From positions 688,501 to 752,500 of the forward strand of contig JAIGNY010000690.1 in the NCBI GenBank assembly GCA_020152595.1: 64,000 nt of DNA. The letters are read 5' to 3'. Each line of letters begins with the position of its first letter. The stretch's first letter is position 1. The translations under genes and the position numbers were made by a program. Shown one piece after another: positions 33,832-46,199 of this stretch. Source of the stretch: Chiridota heheva (Eukaryota > Echinodermata > Holothuroidea > Apodida > Chiridotidae). Under the pieces are notes generated by a model, which searched no databases, was not told the origin of the DNA, and saw nothing but the letters and a program-made list of their open reading frames with translations.

Positions 33832-34109
33832 AAAAGGTTAAGCTCATGCTGTCAAGCCCACTTCCATGGATGTAGGTAGGGAACTCCCCCCCCCTCCCCA
33901 ATGACTCACCAAAAGGTCCAAATATTTTGCTGAGCCAATGACCTTTCTCGTTTTTTGCTCTTCAGTAAAATTTAGCCTCTGAACTTGAGAGGTGAGAATT
34001 ATGACCTGAAGTTGTGTTTAATTGATTGATTCTTGATCTTTGCCGTCTTGTCATTAAGTAGCTGGTCTAGATTCATGATTGTAACAAAGATATTTTTGCT
34101 TTGGTACTA

Positions 34110-34652
34110 CATCTTATATGAAAGTGGACTTCAAAAGAAATAAAATGGTGAAGAAAACGTTCAAAAATCTTACTCTGTTAAGGAGATATTCAAGTTTAAA
34201 GCTCTGTCTTATCTGTGTAGAAATGACTGGTGTAGTAAGAATACTATGAAAAGTTGCCATTTTCATCCTCACATTCTTAACAATTGTTAATGTATTTTGA
34301 AGAAAGTTTATTTCATATTTTCACTTTTTAAATTATTTTTCCTCAAACTTTCTTCAGGTGGTATATTATAAATTGTCTTTCTAGATTTAGTTTTACTTCT
34401 TTATTGACATATCCCATGGTGTTTAAGCCACAAAATCACAGGACAAAATATGATAAAATACATAAAGACTTTGAGGAATCTGAGGCTATGATGTCAGAAC
34501 TAGTCTGATTTCAGTCGTTTCTACACAAAGTTTAAACTTAGATATCAAGTTAATGGAATAAGATTTTTGAATGCTTTCTTCACCATTTTATTTCTTTTGA
34601 GGTCCTCTTGCATATAAGATGGACCTGCTTGACCCCTGAACTAATCCTTCAA
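34110..34652. mobile_element. Family F foldback element, copy 5
   Basis: The left tip is missing (the match begins at CATCTTATATGAAAGTGGAC). The right tip ends GACCCCTGAACTAATCCTTC. The arms are inverted copies of one another. The interior shares GATATGTCAGGA-type sequence with copies 1, 6 and 7 in complement. Confidence 0.78.
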
Positions 34653-34734
34653 TGATTGTTACAAAGTACAAGACTTTAGTGACAGAGTAAAAAGCACAAG
34701 TGTCACTTAAGTACATGATAAATTCAAGATGTGA

Positions 34735-35065
34735 GATCAGAGTTGGAATTAATTAAAAAGTTTCCCACGGTTCTGAATAAAGGTATCAAGAATCCTCCCA
34801 CGAACAATTTGACAGAACTAATATATGTGGTAAATACATCTTTATATGTCCATCTTTTGCAATTTAATGTACTATTCATTGCACAATTACATGGGAGACC
34901 TTTTTAGAGCAAATATTTACCAAAAAAAAATGTTGCTTCACAAGAAAAGTAAGAAGAAATATAAAAAAAAAAAATAATGATAATGATAATTATGAAAACC
35001 TTTTTTCCCCGCGAATTCCTGTTTTCCAGCGATTATAACTACCAGAACTGTATATTTTTTCCAGG
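34735..35065. repeat. Dispersed repeat R4, copy 2
   Basis: This is the counterpart of 29845-30130, with an added A-rich and ATGATA-rich stretch (34921-35000) inside. The palindrome corresponding to GCGGTTATAACCGC has decayed to GCGATTATAACTACC. Confidence 0.6.
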
Positions 35066-35144
35066 TATGTGTGAGATGATGAGTGCTTTCTCATTTTATC
35101 ATTTCATAATTATTGTAATAAATTATCAACTGTGACAGTCCATC

Positions 35145-36039
35145 TGTAATGTGACAGAGGACTGACTTCAAAGGAAACAAAATGATGAAGAAAGCTTTTA
35201 AAAAAATCTCATTCTGTTAAGGAGATAATTAAGTTTAAAGTTTGGTATGAATTGTGTAGAAACGACTGAAATCGGATGAGTTGTGACATCACAGCCTGAG
35301 ATTCCTCAAATTTTTTATGTATTGTATTATAATTTGTCCTGCGATTGTGTGGTTTAGAATTCATTGAATATGTCAGGAGAGTAATAAAACAGAATCCACT
35401 AAGGGTATTTATATAACCACCTGAAGAAAAAGTTTAATGAAAAATAATCGAAATGAAAAAAAGTTAAATTGATTTTCTTTAAAATACAACAGTTGTTGAG
35501 AATGTGAGGATGAGGGTGCCAACCTTCCATTGTAGACTCATTATATCAGTCATTTCTGCACAGATACTGTAAGACAAAGCTTTAACCCTTACTCTACCAG
35601 CACTTTTTTGAAAATGCGCTCGGGAGGCGGGGCCAAAGACGGGGCACTTAAAAGGGTGATAATATCGCCGCGTGGTAGAGTAAGGATTAATCAAGGCATG
35701 ATTATTGAAGGGTTTTCTGTCTTCCAGGCAGCAGAGTTGGGTCCCTTCTGCTTCAGGGACCCGCTGGGCGCCTACCGGGACCATGCTACTTATATTTTTG
35801 GGTTGGTGCATTTGTCCGGGTTGATTAACCCTTACTCTGCCAGCACTCTTTTGAAAATGCACTTGGGAGGTGGGGCCAAAGACGGGGCACCCAAAACGGC
35901 GATAATATCGCCCCGTGATAGAGTAAGGGTTAAACTTGAATATCTCATTTACAGAATTTGCTTTCTTTACCATTTTGTTTCTTTTAAAGTCCTCTTTTAG
36001 ATAAAGATAAACTTGCTTGACCCTGAACTAACCCTTTAA
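35145..36039. mobile_element. Family F foldback element, copy 6, carrying the P composite
   Basis: Left-arm sequence is recognisable from about 35145, and the right end is GACCCTGAACTAACCCTTTAA. The right arm is interrupted at AGCTTTAA by a TTAA-flanked insertion (35586-35929). After it the arm resumes at ACTTGAATATCTC, matching the uninterrupted AGCTTTAAACTTAAATATC of copy 7. Confidence 0.82.
35586..35929. mobile_element. Composite of two 101-base P-family MITEs around a GC-rich cargo
   Basis: Unit A is 35586-35686 and unit B is 35829-35929. Both are exactly 101 bases, begin CCCTTACTCT and end with GAGTAAGG plus A or G, and share AAAATGC...GGGGCCAAAGACGGGG. Each is flanked by TTAA (35582, 35687, 35825, 35930). 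Between them lies a 134-base cargo (35691-35824) with higher G+C and a perfect 7-base hairpin GGGTCCC/GGGACCC. The uninterrupted F site shows that the outer TTAAs are the target duplication, so the structure could have entered as one unit, or as two insertions with intervening DNA. No coding function is seen in the cargo. Confidence 0.8.
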
Positions 36040-36902
36040 TGGGTCTTTTCCATCTAACAGAGCAGCATTATTGACCTTTCGTGTGCAAATTTATAATCAA
36101 CCTCCTACCTCACCTTATTCTCCTAAATCATGCGTTCTTTATTTTACAATATGCATTTTTCTGTTTATTTGAATGTTACTACACCTTCAAGAATTTCAGG
36201 AATGTATGATTTTAAACTTGCATTTTGTTGATATTCTGCTTTCGCCTTCTAATAACAATCCTTCATGTACAGTACATGTAGTCACTATACAATATTTGGT
36301 CAACATGGGCGGGAATTGCCTATTGAAAGTGGGGAAGTTTAAAGTGGGGCGGGGAAATGATAGAATCATGCCAAGATACAAATAATCACCATGCAGAAGA
36401 TATAAATATGGAAAAAAGTGGAGAGGGAAATGTCCCCCAGCTGTTCCAAGATCTCACCTGTGTTGGTTAGTAATATCCTTTTCTGGCAGAGATATCACAG
36501 AAAAAAGGTCTTGTTATGCAAATTATGAAATTGATATGCAATATTCTTTTTAAAATTCATTTCTAATGTGACTTAGGTTTCTATGTTTCTGCATTTTCAT
36601 TACCTGAATATTTGTGTGTAGAAAATGGAGTACAGTATGCACTTTAAAATCAAATGAATATTTATAAGTATGTATAACTGTCATATTTATCACTGAAATG
36701 TGTTTTGATCTGTAGCGAGACGGATTGCGCATGAGATAAAGTGGAACTATATAATGTGGTAAATTAGAATGGGAGGGTAGGGGGTGAGTAGTAAAGATTC
36801 GAAGGAAGTGATATCTGTTACATGTAAGTATGGAAACGTGGACGTGAACTCTGTGGGACGGGAGAGAACAATGAAGATTTGCCATGAAAACATTCAGCAA
36901 TG
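36040..36902. other. No gene; R3 fragment at 36300-36425
   Basis: Positions 36300-36425 match the R3 sequence near 7595-7765. Remaining sequence is A+T-rich with no coding signal. Confidence 0.5.
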
Positions 36903-36985
36903 GGGTCGGACTGAAAGGAGTCGGACTAAAAGTGGTCGGACTAAAAGTGGTCGGACTAAAAGTGGTCGGACTAAAAGGGATAGGA
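36903..36985. repeat. 15-base tandem repeat, five units
   Basis: GTCGGACTAAAAGTG recurs about five times, with one GACTGAAAGGA variant at the left and a decaying unit at the right. Confidence 0.9.
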
Positions 36986-37655
36986 TAGGGGTCTTTCTGT
37001 AGAGAACGAAAGCAGGAAAGACCTGATTAAGAACAAAACAATAAATATGTGTTCCGAAGTGGTGTCAGTCAAAGTGCTCTTGGTATTACAGGTATGCCGG
37101 GTACAGAATGTACATTATTAGAAATATAATTCAGATGTAATTTTCTTCTTGGATAATGACCAGCTTTGAACTACATGTAGTGTGTCAGAATTTATGTGCA
37201 ATAGCCTACATAGGACAAAATCAAGTTTTTAGTTTAAATGGCATACACGTTGCATTGACCGTAGATTTAGTAATTGAATTGAATATGTGCTGCATATATG
37301 ATGGTCCTTGATGGAAGAATGTGGGTCCGCAGTGTCCGATTTATCAGAGAGGGCTGTTTAATGTACTGTTTGACAAGATAGTTCCATACAACAGAACATA
37401 GCAAGATAAGTTTTCCCATACAAAATTTCCATCTTTGTTTTGATATTTCCAGACTCAATTTCTAAAGCAATTTGTGACATTGAATAAAGTTCAAAATGGA
37501 TGATGTCAAAATTGACCAAGCAAGTGGTGTTTCATTTTGAATTTAGTATTAATGAGCACTGTCTCAAGATTCTTATAGCAAAATATTGCCAGTAAAGTGT
37601 TCAAGTAAATCAAGCCAAACAGACTTGCCGAACCGAAATGGTTGGTAGCTTAATA
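36986..37655. other. No gene seen
   Basis: No element or coding exon was recognised. Confidence 0.5.
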
Positions 37656-38490
37656 GAAAAAGCTGCCATACACTTGATAGTGCATAATTGCTTATAAAGA
37701 AGCTGCAGTGCACCTGTAAATGGTGTAGCCAAAAGATAGGGGAATTCGCCCCTTCCCCCTTTGTGCAGATTCTAAATTGCAAAATAAAAACTCAGTATAT
37801 TTTTTGGGTAATTTTGATGCAAGAAATCGGTCGTAGTAGAGTTCAGTTGTACCAGCTGTTCTTTTCTTGCGGAAAATGATCACAAAATTTAGTCTAGAGT
37901 TACCAAATTTCAGACTTTTTCCTCATATCCAACTTTTTCCTCAAAATTTCAAAAGTTTTTTTCCTCAAAATATCTGACCTTCCCTCAAGATGTTTAAAGT
38001 TTTTCCTCAAAATTTGTGACATTTTCCTCAAAATTTCTGAATTTTTCCTCAAAATCTCTGAATATTTTGCTCAATATATCCGACATTTTCCTCAATTTTT
38101 TTTTTTAAAGTTTTGCTTAATATTATCAGGACTTTTTCCTCAATTTCTGAAGTATCTGAAAATTTCCTAATGTTTTCCTGAAAATATCTGACTTTTCCCA
38201 TAAAATTTGACCGAAAATTAACTGGGGGGTGGTAGCTTAAATTACCCGCAAAAAAAGTCTAGCTACGCTATGGCCTGTTAGTGCACAGCCGCCTATACAG
38301 AGAAGCTTTCATGTGATAGCTAATGCACAGTTGTTGGTAAAAAGAAGCTGCCATGGACCTGACAGTGCACAACCGTTTATAAAAGCTGTAATGTGCCTAT
38401 AAGTGCACCACTGCTTGTAAAAATAAGCGCAGCCATGTGTGTATCATTGCAAAGTCACTTGTAAAAAGAAGCTGCCATGCACTTCTTACC
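37656..38490. repeat. Decayed ~50-base repeat invaded by a CCTCAAAATTT array
   Basis: Units built on AGAAGCTGCCATGCAC, GTGCACAACCG and TTATAAA recur at 37660-37730 and 38275-38490. Between them, at about 37910-38220, a different degenerate array of 21-24 bases (TTTTTCCTCAAAATTTCTGA) occurs about a dozen times. Confidence 0.7.
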
Positions 38491-39288
38491 TTTGAAACAA
38501 ACCTGAATACGTATTAACTCCCATGTTAACTTTTGATAAAGAACGATCCTTGTCTGCTTCCTTGAAATACATTAAATGTATTACAAAAGTCAAATATAGA
38601 CTGCATGGACATAATGGATAATTACCCTGTCATGTAATTGATTTTATTTCCATTCATATCATTTTGGCAATAACTTTCACTTACTTTTATTCACATAATA
38701 CCGAAGCTTCGCTGATTGTTTTATGTTTACTAAATGACAATGTGTATTGTAAGTATTTGGAAACAAGAAAAAAGGAAATACTGCCAGATTTTGTGGCATT
38801 TAAAAATTTGAGTTTTACATAAGAAAAGTCAAAATGCAACCGTACTCGGAATTTGTTTTCAATTTAAGACCTACTGCAGAAATTCAAAGAGAAATTTCCT
38901 TCCTTACGAGCTTTTGTTGGGTATATTATGTAGAGCAATGAATTGGAAGTTGCAATTCCTGCGACCTAATTCAGAGGTTTTCATCAGTTGATGGAAGTGA
39001 TAGGTGAGGGTTTTGTTTTATGAAGAAAGAGAGCCTGTCTTGCTCCAGTACATAACAAGTTAAAATTATGAAACATTTTCATTTTATCTTCCCCTGAGGT
39101 TTAGTTTTGACACAGATGTTAGAATTGTCAGGAAATCTTATAAAACAAACATTCATAACATTCCATGGAAATATTTTGAGATGCAGGATGGTTTTTGCTC
39201 TGTAATATACATGTATAACAGTTGAATGAGCATATAAAAAGCTGTATGCTGAGGCTTATGGGTATGTGTTGAAACAATACTATTTGTA
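38491..39288. other. No gene seen
   Basis: The stretch is A+T-rich sequence with no recognisable element. Confidence 0.5.
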
Positions 39289-42004
39289 CCCCTATGTTTT
39301 TATCTTCTATGTTTTTACCTTCTATGTTTTAATCTTCTATGTTTTTATCTTCTGTTTTTATCCTCTATGTTTTTATCCTCTATGTTTGTATCCTCTATGT
39401 TTTTATCTTCTGTTTTTATCCTCTATGTTTTTATCCTCTATGTTTGTATCCTCTATGTTTTTACCTTCTATGTTTTAATCTTCTATGTTTTAATCTTCTA
39501 TGTTTTTATCTTCTGTTCTTATCTTCTATGTTTTTATCTTCTATGTTTTATCTTCTATGTTTTTATCCTCTATGTTTTTATCCTCTATGTTTTTATCCTC
39601 TATGTTTTTATCCTCTATGTTTTTACCTTCTATGTTTTAATCTTCTATGTTTTTACCTTCTATGTTTTTACCTTCTATGTTTTTATCTTCTATGTTTTTA
39701 TCCTCTATGTTTTTATCCTCTATGTTTTTATCTTCTATGTTTTTATCTTGTTTTTATCTTCTATGTTTTTATCCTCTATGTTTTTATCCTCTGTTCTTAT
39801 CCTCTATGTTTTTACCTTCTATGTTTTTATCCTCTATGTTTTTATCCTCTATGTTTTTACCTTCTATGTTTTAATCTTCTATGTTTTTATCTTCTATGTT
39901 TTTATCCTCTATGTTTTTATCCTCTATGTTTTTATCCTCTATGTTTTTATCCTCTATGTTTTTATCCTCTATGTTTTTATCCTCTATGTTTTTATCCTCT
40001 ATGTTTTTATCCTCTATGTTTTTATCCTCTATGTTTTAATCTTCTATGTTTTTACTTCTATGTTTTTATCTTCTATGTTTTTAACTTCTATGTTTTTATC
40101 TTCTATGTTTTTATCTTCTATGTTTTTATCTTCTATGTTTTTATTTTCTATGTTTTTATCCTCTATGTTTTTATCCTCTATGTTTTTATCTTCTATGTTT
40201 TTATCTTCTATGTTTTTATCTTCTATGTTTTTATCTTCTATGTTTTTATCTTCTATGTTTTTATCCTCTGTTTTTATCCTCTATGTTTTTATCTTCTATG
40301 TTTTTATCTTCTATGTTTTTATCCTCTCTGTTTTTATCCTCTCTGTTTTGTCCCCTATGCTTTGTCCCCTCATTTTATCTTCTATGTTTTATCCTCTATG
40401 TTTTTATTCACTATGTTTTTATCCTCTGTTTTTATCTCTGTTTTTATCCCCTATGTTTTTATCTTCTCTGTTTTTATACTCTCTGTTGTGTCCCCTCTGT
40501 TTTTATCCCCTCTGTTTTTATCCTTTATGTTTTTATTCTCTGTTTTTATCCTCTATGTTTTTATCTTGTTTTTATCTTCTATGTATTTATCTTCTATGTT
40601 TTTATCCTCAATGTTTTTATCCTCAATGTTTTTATCCTCTATGTTTTTATCTTCTATGTTTTTATCTTCTATGTTTTTATCTTCTATGTTTTTATCCTCT
40701 ATGTTTTTATCCTCTATGTTTTTATCTTCTATGTTTTTATCCTCTATGTTTTTATCTTCTATGTTTTTATCCACTCTGTTTTTATCCTCTCTGTTTTGTC
40801 CCCTATGCTTTGTCCCCTCATTTTATCTTCTATGTTTTATCCTCTATGTTTTTATTCACTATGTTTTTATCCTCTGTTTTTATCCCCTCTGTTTTTATCC
40901 CCTATGTTTTTATCTTCTCTGTTTTTATACTCTCTGTTGTGTCCCCTCTGTTTTTATCCCCTCTGTTTTCATCCTCTCTGTTTTGTCCTCTATGTTTTTG
41001 TTCCCTCTTTTTATTTTCTATGTTTTATCCCCTATGTTTTTATCCTCAATTTTTTATTCACTATGTTTTTATCTTCTGTTTTTATCCCTATGTTTTTATC
41101 CCGTCTGTTTGTATCCTTTATGTCTTTATCCCCTCTGTTTTTATCTTCTATGTTTTTATCCTCTCTGTTTTGTCCCCTGTGTTTTTATTCTTTATGTTTT
41201 TAACCTCTGTTTTTATCCTCTATTTTTTTATCTTCTATGTTTTCCCCCTCTGTTTTTATCCTCTGTTTTTATCCTCTATGTTGTTTTCCTATGTTTTTAT
41301 CCTCTATGTTTTTATCTTCTATGTTTTTATCCTCTGTTTTGTCCCCTAAGGTTTTATCCCCTCTGTTTTTATCCTCTATGTTTTATCCTTTATGTTTTTA
41401 TCCCCTATGTTTTTATCCCCTTTTCTTATCCTCTGTTTTTATCCTCTGTTTTTATCCTCTATGTTTTTATCCTCTGTTTTTATTTATGTTTTTATCTTCT
41501 GTTTTTATCCTCTATGTTTTTATCCCGTCTGTTTTTATCTTCTATGTTCTTATCCTCTATGTTTTTATCCTCTATGTTTTTATCTTCTATGTTTTTATCC
41601 CCTTTGTTCTTATCCTCTATGTTCTTATCCTCTATGTTTTTATCCCCCTATGTTTTTATCCCCTATGTTCTTATCCTCTATGTTTTTATCCTCTATGTTT
41701 TTATCCTCTGTTTTTACCCTCGATGTTTTTATCTTCTATGTTTTTATCCTGTCTGTTTTTATCCTCTATGTTTTTATCCTCTACGTTGTTATCCTCTGTT
41801 TTTACCCTCGATGTTTTTATCTTCTATGTTTTTATCCCGTCTGTTTTTATCCTCTATGTTTTTATCTTCTACGTTTTTATCCTCTGTTTTTACCCTCGAT
41901 GTTTTTATCTTCTATGTTTTTATCCCGTCTGTTTTTATCCTCTATGTTTTTATCCTCTATGTTGTTATCCTCTATTTTGTTATCCTATGTTTTTATCCTC
42001 TATC
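39289..42004. repeat. 15-base pyrimidine-rich minisatellite, about 180 units
   Basis: The unit is CTATGTTTTTATCCT with many variants (TCTTC, CTCTG, TGTCCCC). A long stretch centred on TTTTGTCCCCTATGCTTTGT occurs near 40351 and again 448 bases later near 40799. A second higher order of 88 bases (marked by ACCCTCGATG) recurs at 41721, 41809 and 41897. The plus strand is T- and pyrimidine-rich. Since the unit is a multiple of three without stops, an open frame of more than 900 codons results, reading LSSMF/CFYPL/YVFIL periods. It is an artefact. Confidence 0.97.
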
Positions 42005-42056
42005 ATACTTATACACTGGGAATATGACAAAACGCATTTGGGCCTTAGACATGTGT

Positions 42057-42113
42057 TATGCTTTTGAAGTCCTCTTTTATATAAGATGGACTTGCTTGAC
42101 CCCTGAACTAATC
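42057..42113. mobile_element. Family F right-tip fragment, copy 8
   Basis: GCTTTTGAAGTCCTCTTTTA through CCCCTGAACTAATCT matches the last 55 bases of F elements. It lies about 50 bases beyond the end of the 15-base array; the rest of the element is absent. Confidence 0.75.
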
Positions 42114-42469
42114 TGAAGGCCATCTGTCATGATTAAAATGTGGTGGCATACATTTTATTCCAAAACGATACTGATTGGCCTATCAGTGTAAGTGTACATT
42201 GTACCATTGTGTTTTGATCAATACACGAATTGAAATCTATTCACCTCCACATAAAAGACGATAACTGGCATTGAAGCTATTTCAGTAGTGTACAGATTAA
42301 GAATTATTGTTCTTTTCAATAAAAGTATGGTTTTTGTAACTCAAAACTAGATACGCTCTTTATTTGTTAAAATTATAAACTGTTATGTTGGGTATTTTAA
42401 GGTGTTGTATGTGGGCAGGTAAAGATTCTATTTTACCTGAAAGAACTTAAAATTATTTACAGAATAATT
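42114..42469. other. No gene seen
   Basis: The stretch is A+T-rich sequence between the F tip and the 12-base array. Confidence 0.5.
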
Positions 42470-42715
42470 CTTAAAATAATCCTCAGAGTAATCCTCAGAA
42501 TAATTTTCAGAAAAATCCTCAGAATAATCTTAAGAATAATCTTCAGAATAATCTTTAGAATAATCTTCAGAAAAATCCTCAGAATAATCTTTAGAAAAAT
42601 CTTTAGAATATTCTTCAGAAAAATCCCCAGAATAATCTTCAGAATTATCTTCAGAATAATCTTTCAGATTAATCCTCAGGATAATCCTTAGACAAATCCT
42701 CAGAATAATTCTCAA
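42470..42715. repeat. 12-base minisatellite, about 20 units
   Basis: The unit is approximately AGAATAATCTTC, with variants AGAAAAATCCTC and AGAATATTCTTC. The minus strand reads EDYS-type tetrapeptides, an artefact of the repeat. Confidence 0.9.
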
Positions 42716-42845
42716 ATTATGACAAAAGCACCGACAGAAAGGAAATTCATAGTTTTTCTCTTTCTGATCAGGATTTGTACTCGCTTTGGATTTTTAGGAG
42801 GGAAATTCCTTCTTTCAAAAAAATATTTGGTTGGGAGTTCAGAAT

Positions 42846-43385
42846 TTTATTAATTATTGTATTAATGATTATTATTAATAATTATTATTAATGAATATTA
42901 TTAATAATTATTATTATTGATTATTATTGACTATTAATCATTAATAATTATTATTAATGATTGTTAATATTTATCATTAATGATTATTTCTAATGATTAC
43001 TATTAATAATTATCATTATTAATTATTAATAATCATTAATAATTATTATTAATGATTATTGTTGAATTTTATCATTATTAATGATTATTATTAATGATTA
43101 TTATTAATGATTATTATTAATGATTATTATTAATGATTATTATTAATGATTATTATTAATGATTATTATTAATGATTATTATTAATGATTATTATTAATG
43201 ATTATTATTAATGATTATTATTAATGATTATTATTAATGATTATTATTAATGATTATTATTAATGATTATTATTAATGATTATTATTAATGATTATTATT
43301 TGATTATTATTAATGATTATTATTAATAATTATCAATAATGATTATTTTTAATAATTATAATAATCATTAATAATAATTATTATG
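42846..43385. repeat. 13-base A+T-only tandem repeat within a degenerate ATT field
   Basis: AATGATTATTATT is repeated nearly perfectly about 18 times (43074-43316). Both sides hold irregular ATT/AAT mixtures with inverted segments (AATAATTATTATT), probably the older, decayed part of the same array. Confidence 0.92.
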
Positions 43386-43396
43386 AATTGATCAAA

Positions 43397-43651
43397 TCAA
43401 ATCAGAAAGTATAAATGAAAATATGGAGCAGCTAGGATGATGGAAAGCAACTTAACTGCCAAAGGTCCCAATGTGAATAGTTCATTATTACATTGGTCTT
43501 CAGCACTGTCTGTGCTATGGTCACTAAATGGAGCATCACCATCATCTGATTCCAAATCTGGATCATCAACAAATTCAATTCCCTGCGGTACAACAGCTGT
43601 AGATGGTTTGGTATGCAGCGTTGACAAGTTTGATGTAGAAGTCAAAGACAT
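43397..43651 (-). other. Weak open frame with an acidic stretch
   Basis: An 84-codon minus-strand frame contains FVDDPDLESDDGDAPFSDHS, which has a protein-like composition. No domain is recognised, there is a stop seven codons upstream of the ATG, and the C-terminal part turns into A+T-rich translation. It could be a fragment of a lost gene or transposase, or chance. Confidence 0.2.
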
Positions 43652-43763
43652 CCAGTGATAGTCGCTATGCTATGCTCATCACTGGCTGACTGGAAAGGGG
43701 CACGAAGAAACGCAAGTTTACTCCATGAAAGAGGCTTCCTCCAGACAGCAAATGACTGAAATG

Positions 43764-43843
43764 GCACACCCAATGTGCCGCACCCAATGTGCCACGCCTA
43801 ATGTGCCACACCCAATGTGCCACACCTAATGTGCCAATCTTGT
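43764..43843. repeat. ~14-base tandem repeat, five units
   Basis: CACACCCAATGTGC with C/T and length variation recurs five times. Confidence 0.88.
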
Positions 43844-44074
43844 TGTTCATGGGATGGTGAACTGCTTGAATCACTCCTGTGATCAACTGGATCCATTCAA
43901 ATGTGGCTGGAAACTCAAAACTGACATTTTAGTCCCCATTTGGTGTGAAGGCGCAGCTTTGCCAGCCACCAAAGAAAAAAGAACTAGCTCACATGACTTA
44001 TACATCAAAGTTGGATTTGATCAATTCATAATAATGATAATAATCTTATCTTAAAATTCCGGCAGTTATTTTAA

Positions 44075-44860
44075 AATTTGACCCACAAGGCGGCCATTTT
44101 GGATTTTTAAAGTCGCTTTTTGAAATTGGTACAACCAAAAACATACAAATAGACAACATAATTAATCGGTCAATGTTTAGCCATAGAGAAATATGGAACA
44201 AAGGAGTTTACGTTGAGGCTAGTCAAAAATTTGATCCTGAAATTAGCCATTTTAGATTTTTTAAATGATTTTTTTCAAATGGGTGCATCCATAAACCTAC
44301 AAATAGATATCATAATTACTTAAATCGGTCAATGTTTAGCTACACAGTAATTAAATTGAGACAAAGGGGCCATGTGGCAGCCATTTTGAAATTTAACCCA
44401 TAAGTCGGCCATTTTGAATTTTGAAAATGACTTTTTGGAAAACTTATTTCAAAAGCGTACAAATTGACATGGTAATTACTATTATTGGTCAATGTTTAAC
44501 CATACAGGACAATGGCCAGAGGTCACGTGGCTGCCATTTTGAAATTTGACCCTGAAGTCAGCCATTTTGGATTTTACAAATGATATCGGTACATCCAAAA
44601 AGCTACAAATAGACACCATAATTATTTTATTGGTTAATGTTTGGCCATACAGTAAATTGGGACAAAGAAGAGCCACATGGTGGCCATTTTTAAAATTTGA
44701 CCCTAATTTATCCATTTTGGATTTTGAAAATGACTTTTTGAAATTGGTGCATCCAAAACCTATAAATAGACACCACGTTTACTTTAATCGGTCCATGTTT
44801 AGCCATATAGTAAATTGGGATTACCACCCACCCCCCAGAGGGCCTTGTGGGGGTACTTTG
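44075..44860. repeat. ~157-base satellite-like tandem repeat, five units
   Basis: The marker GGTCAATGTTTAGCCAT (with variants) occurs at 44167, 44327, 44486, 44632 and 44788, spacing 146-160 bases. Each unit has two CCATTTT boxes (such as GGCGGCCATTTTGG and GGCTGCCATTTTGAAA), which resemble YY1 sites in complement. Divergence between units is high. Confidence 0.85.
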
Positions 44861-46199
44861 GGCACTCTTTAGAATTTATCAGTGTATGCCATCGTATTTC
44901 AGCAGAAATAATCATTAAAGAATCACTTGTCTATATAAATTAAACACCGTTTCCCACTTGAACCGGTCTGTGAGACAGACTACATCCGTTAAACCTGTTG
45001 CAAGTTGTTCTGTAAACTGTAGTTAAAACACAGACAGTGACTTATGCATAAGGTTCTTTATCTGTGAGAAAATCTCTTCAGCACAGTGGAATGAAACGTT
45101 CAAAATAACCTCCATATTACTGAAGCTGTGAAGTACATCATAGCGAAAGACACAAAGGAAGCAGCAGTACATACAGTGTATAAATAGAAACTGTTGCCAA
45201 TTCCGCCAAAATCCCCACCAGTAGGCTGCTATGAATGAGGATATCACTAAATATAGATTGTTTATAATCAACAGTCTTGATTTGAAATGGTTTGTAACAG
45301 GGCTTTCAGTTGGGTAGCTTATCTGCTGAATATTCAGCAGATATTAATATCGCCCCTCATAGAAGGTTTGCAGCATGAGCAGGAAGGATAGAAATATACA
45401 GATTTATTTGTTAAAAGAAAGAATTGGATATGATATTAAAATCTGGTAGAATTGAATTGAAGATTCAAAGCATGCAGATGAATTTCATTTCAAAAGATTA
45501 GAACATTATGTTGTTTCCTGAGAAGATGAAGACGGAGTAGAGACATGAAGGTGTATACGTTTAGGTGCTCTCGTGAGTGTCCAGTTAGTTTCTGTGTCAT
45601 GTACACAGGCTTGAGAGCAATAATAATCACTTGCCTGCACATGTGCTATTAACAACACATCTGTTTATGTCTGTCAGAATAATGTGTTGAGTTGTGTCAC
45701 GGGTGCAGTGTGCAGTTTTGTGTCATATGGTTTGGATTATAATTGGGGCCCCAACTCTCACTTTTATCTGTCTTGAAGAATATCATGAATTATAATCGTG
45801 CGGTAGTTTTTTTCTGTTAAGATAGATACTGTAAAGGAATAGTGTTACTGTACAGTAAATTTTACAGTTACTGCAGTCATCAAATTTTATAGAATGCGTA
45901 TTTAGTTTACAAGGCAATAGCATGATTTGAAGGTCAGATATCATGTTAACGTGGATACCGCATGGAGATCAGAATTACGATGCAATCCAACATATCTGAT
46001 TGGTTAAAATGTATACACAATCACTGACAAACAAATTAATTACCGCCGCGGAAGTTACGTTACTAGTATCCGATTTATTGGTAAAGAGATCAAGCAAATT
46101 TTTGAGACAAGATTTCCTCTTTCAGCTCATATGTGCAAACTTTGCAATGCAGTAAATAGTTAATAGACGTCTCTGGATGGATGGGATTTTTTAATTCAA
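44861..46199. other. No gene seen
   Basis: This is about 1.3 kb of unique-looking A+T-rich sequence. A minus-strand open frame at 45023-45271 has no recognisable domain. The palindrome-like ACTGTACAGTAAATTTTACA lies near 45848. Confidence 0.45.

Noticed and set aside
39339-42116. 925-codon hydrophobic open frame
   Set aside because: It is the translation of the 15-base array, with equivalent frames in all three plus registers.
43397-43651. Acidic minus-strand open frame as a gene
   Set aside because: Close upstream stop, no domain, and no convincing splice sites; kept only as a weak feature.
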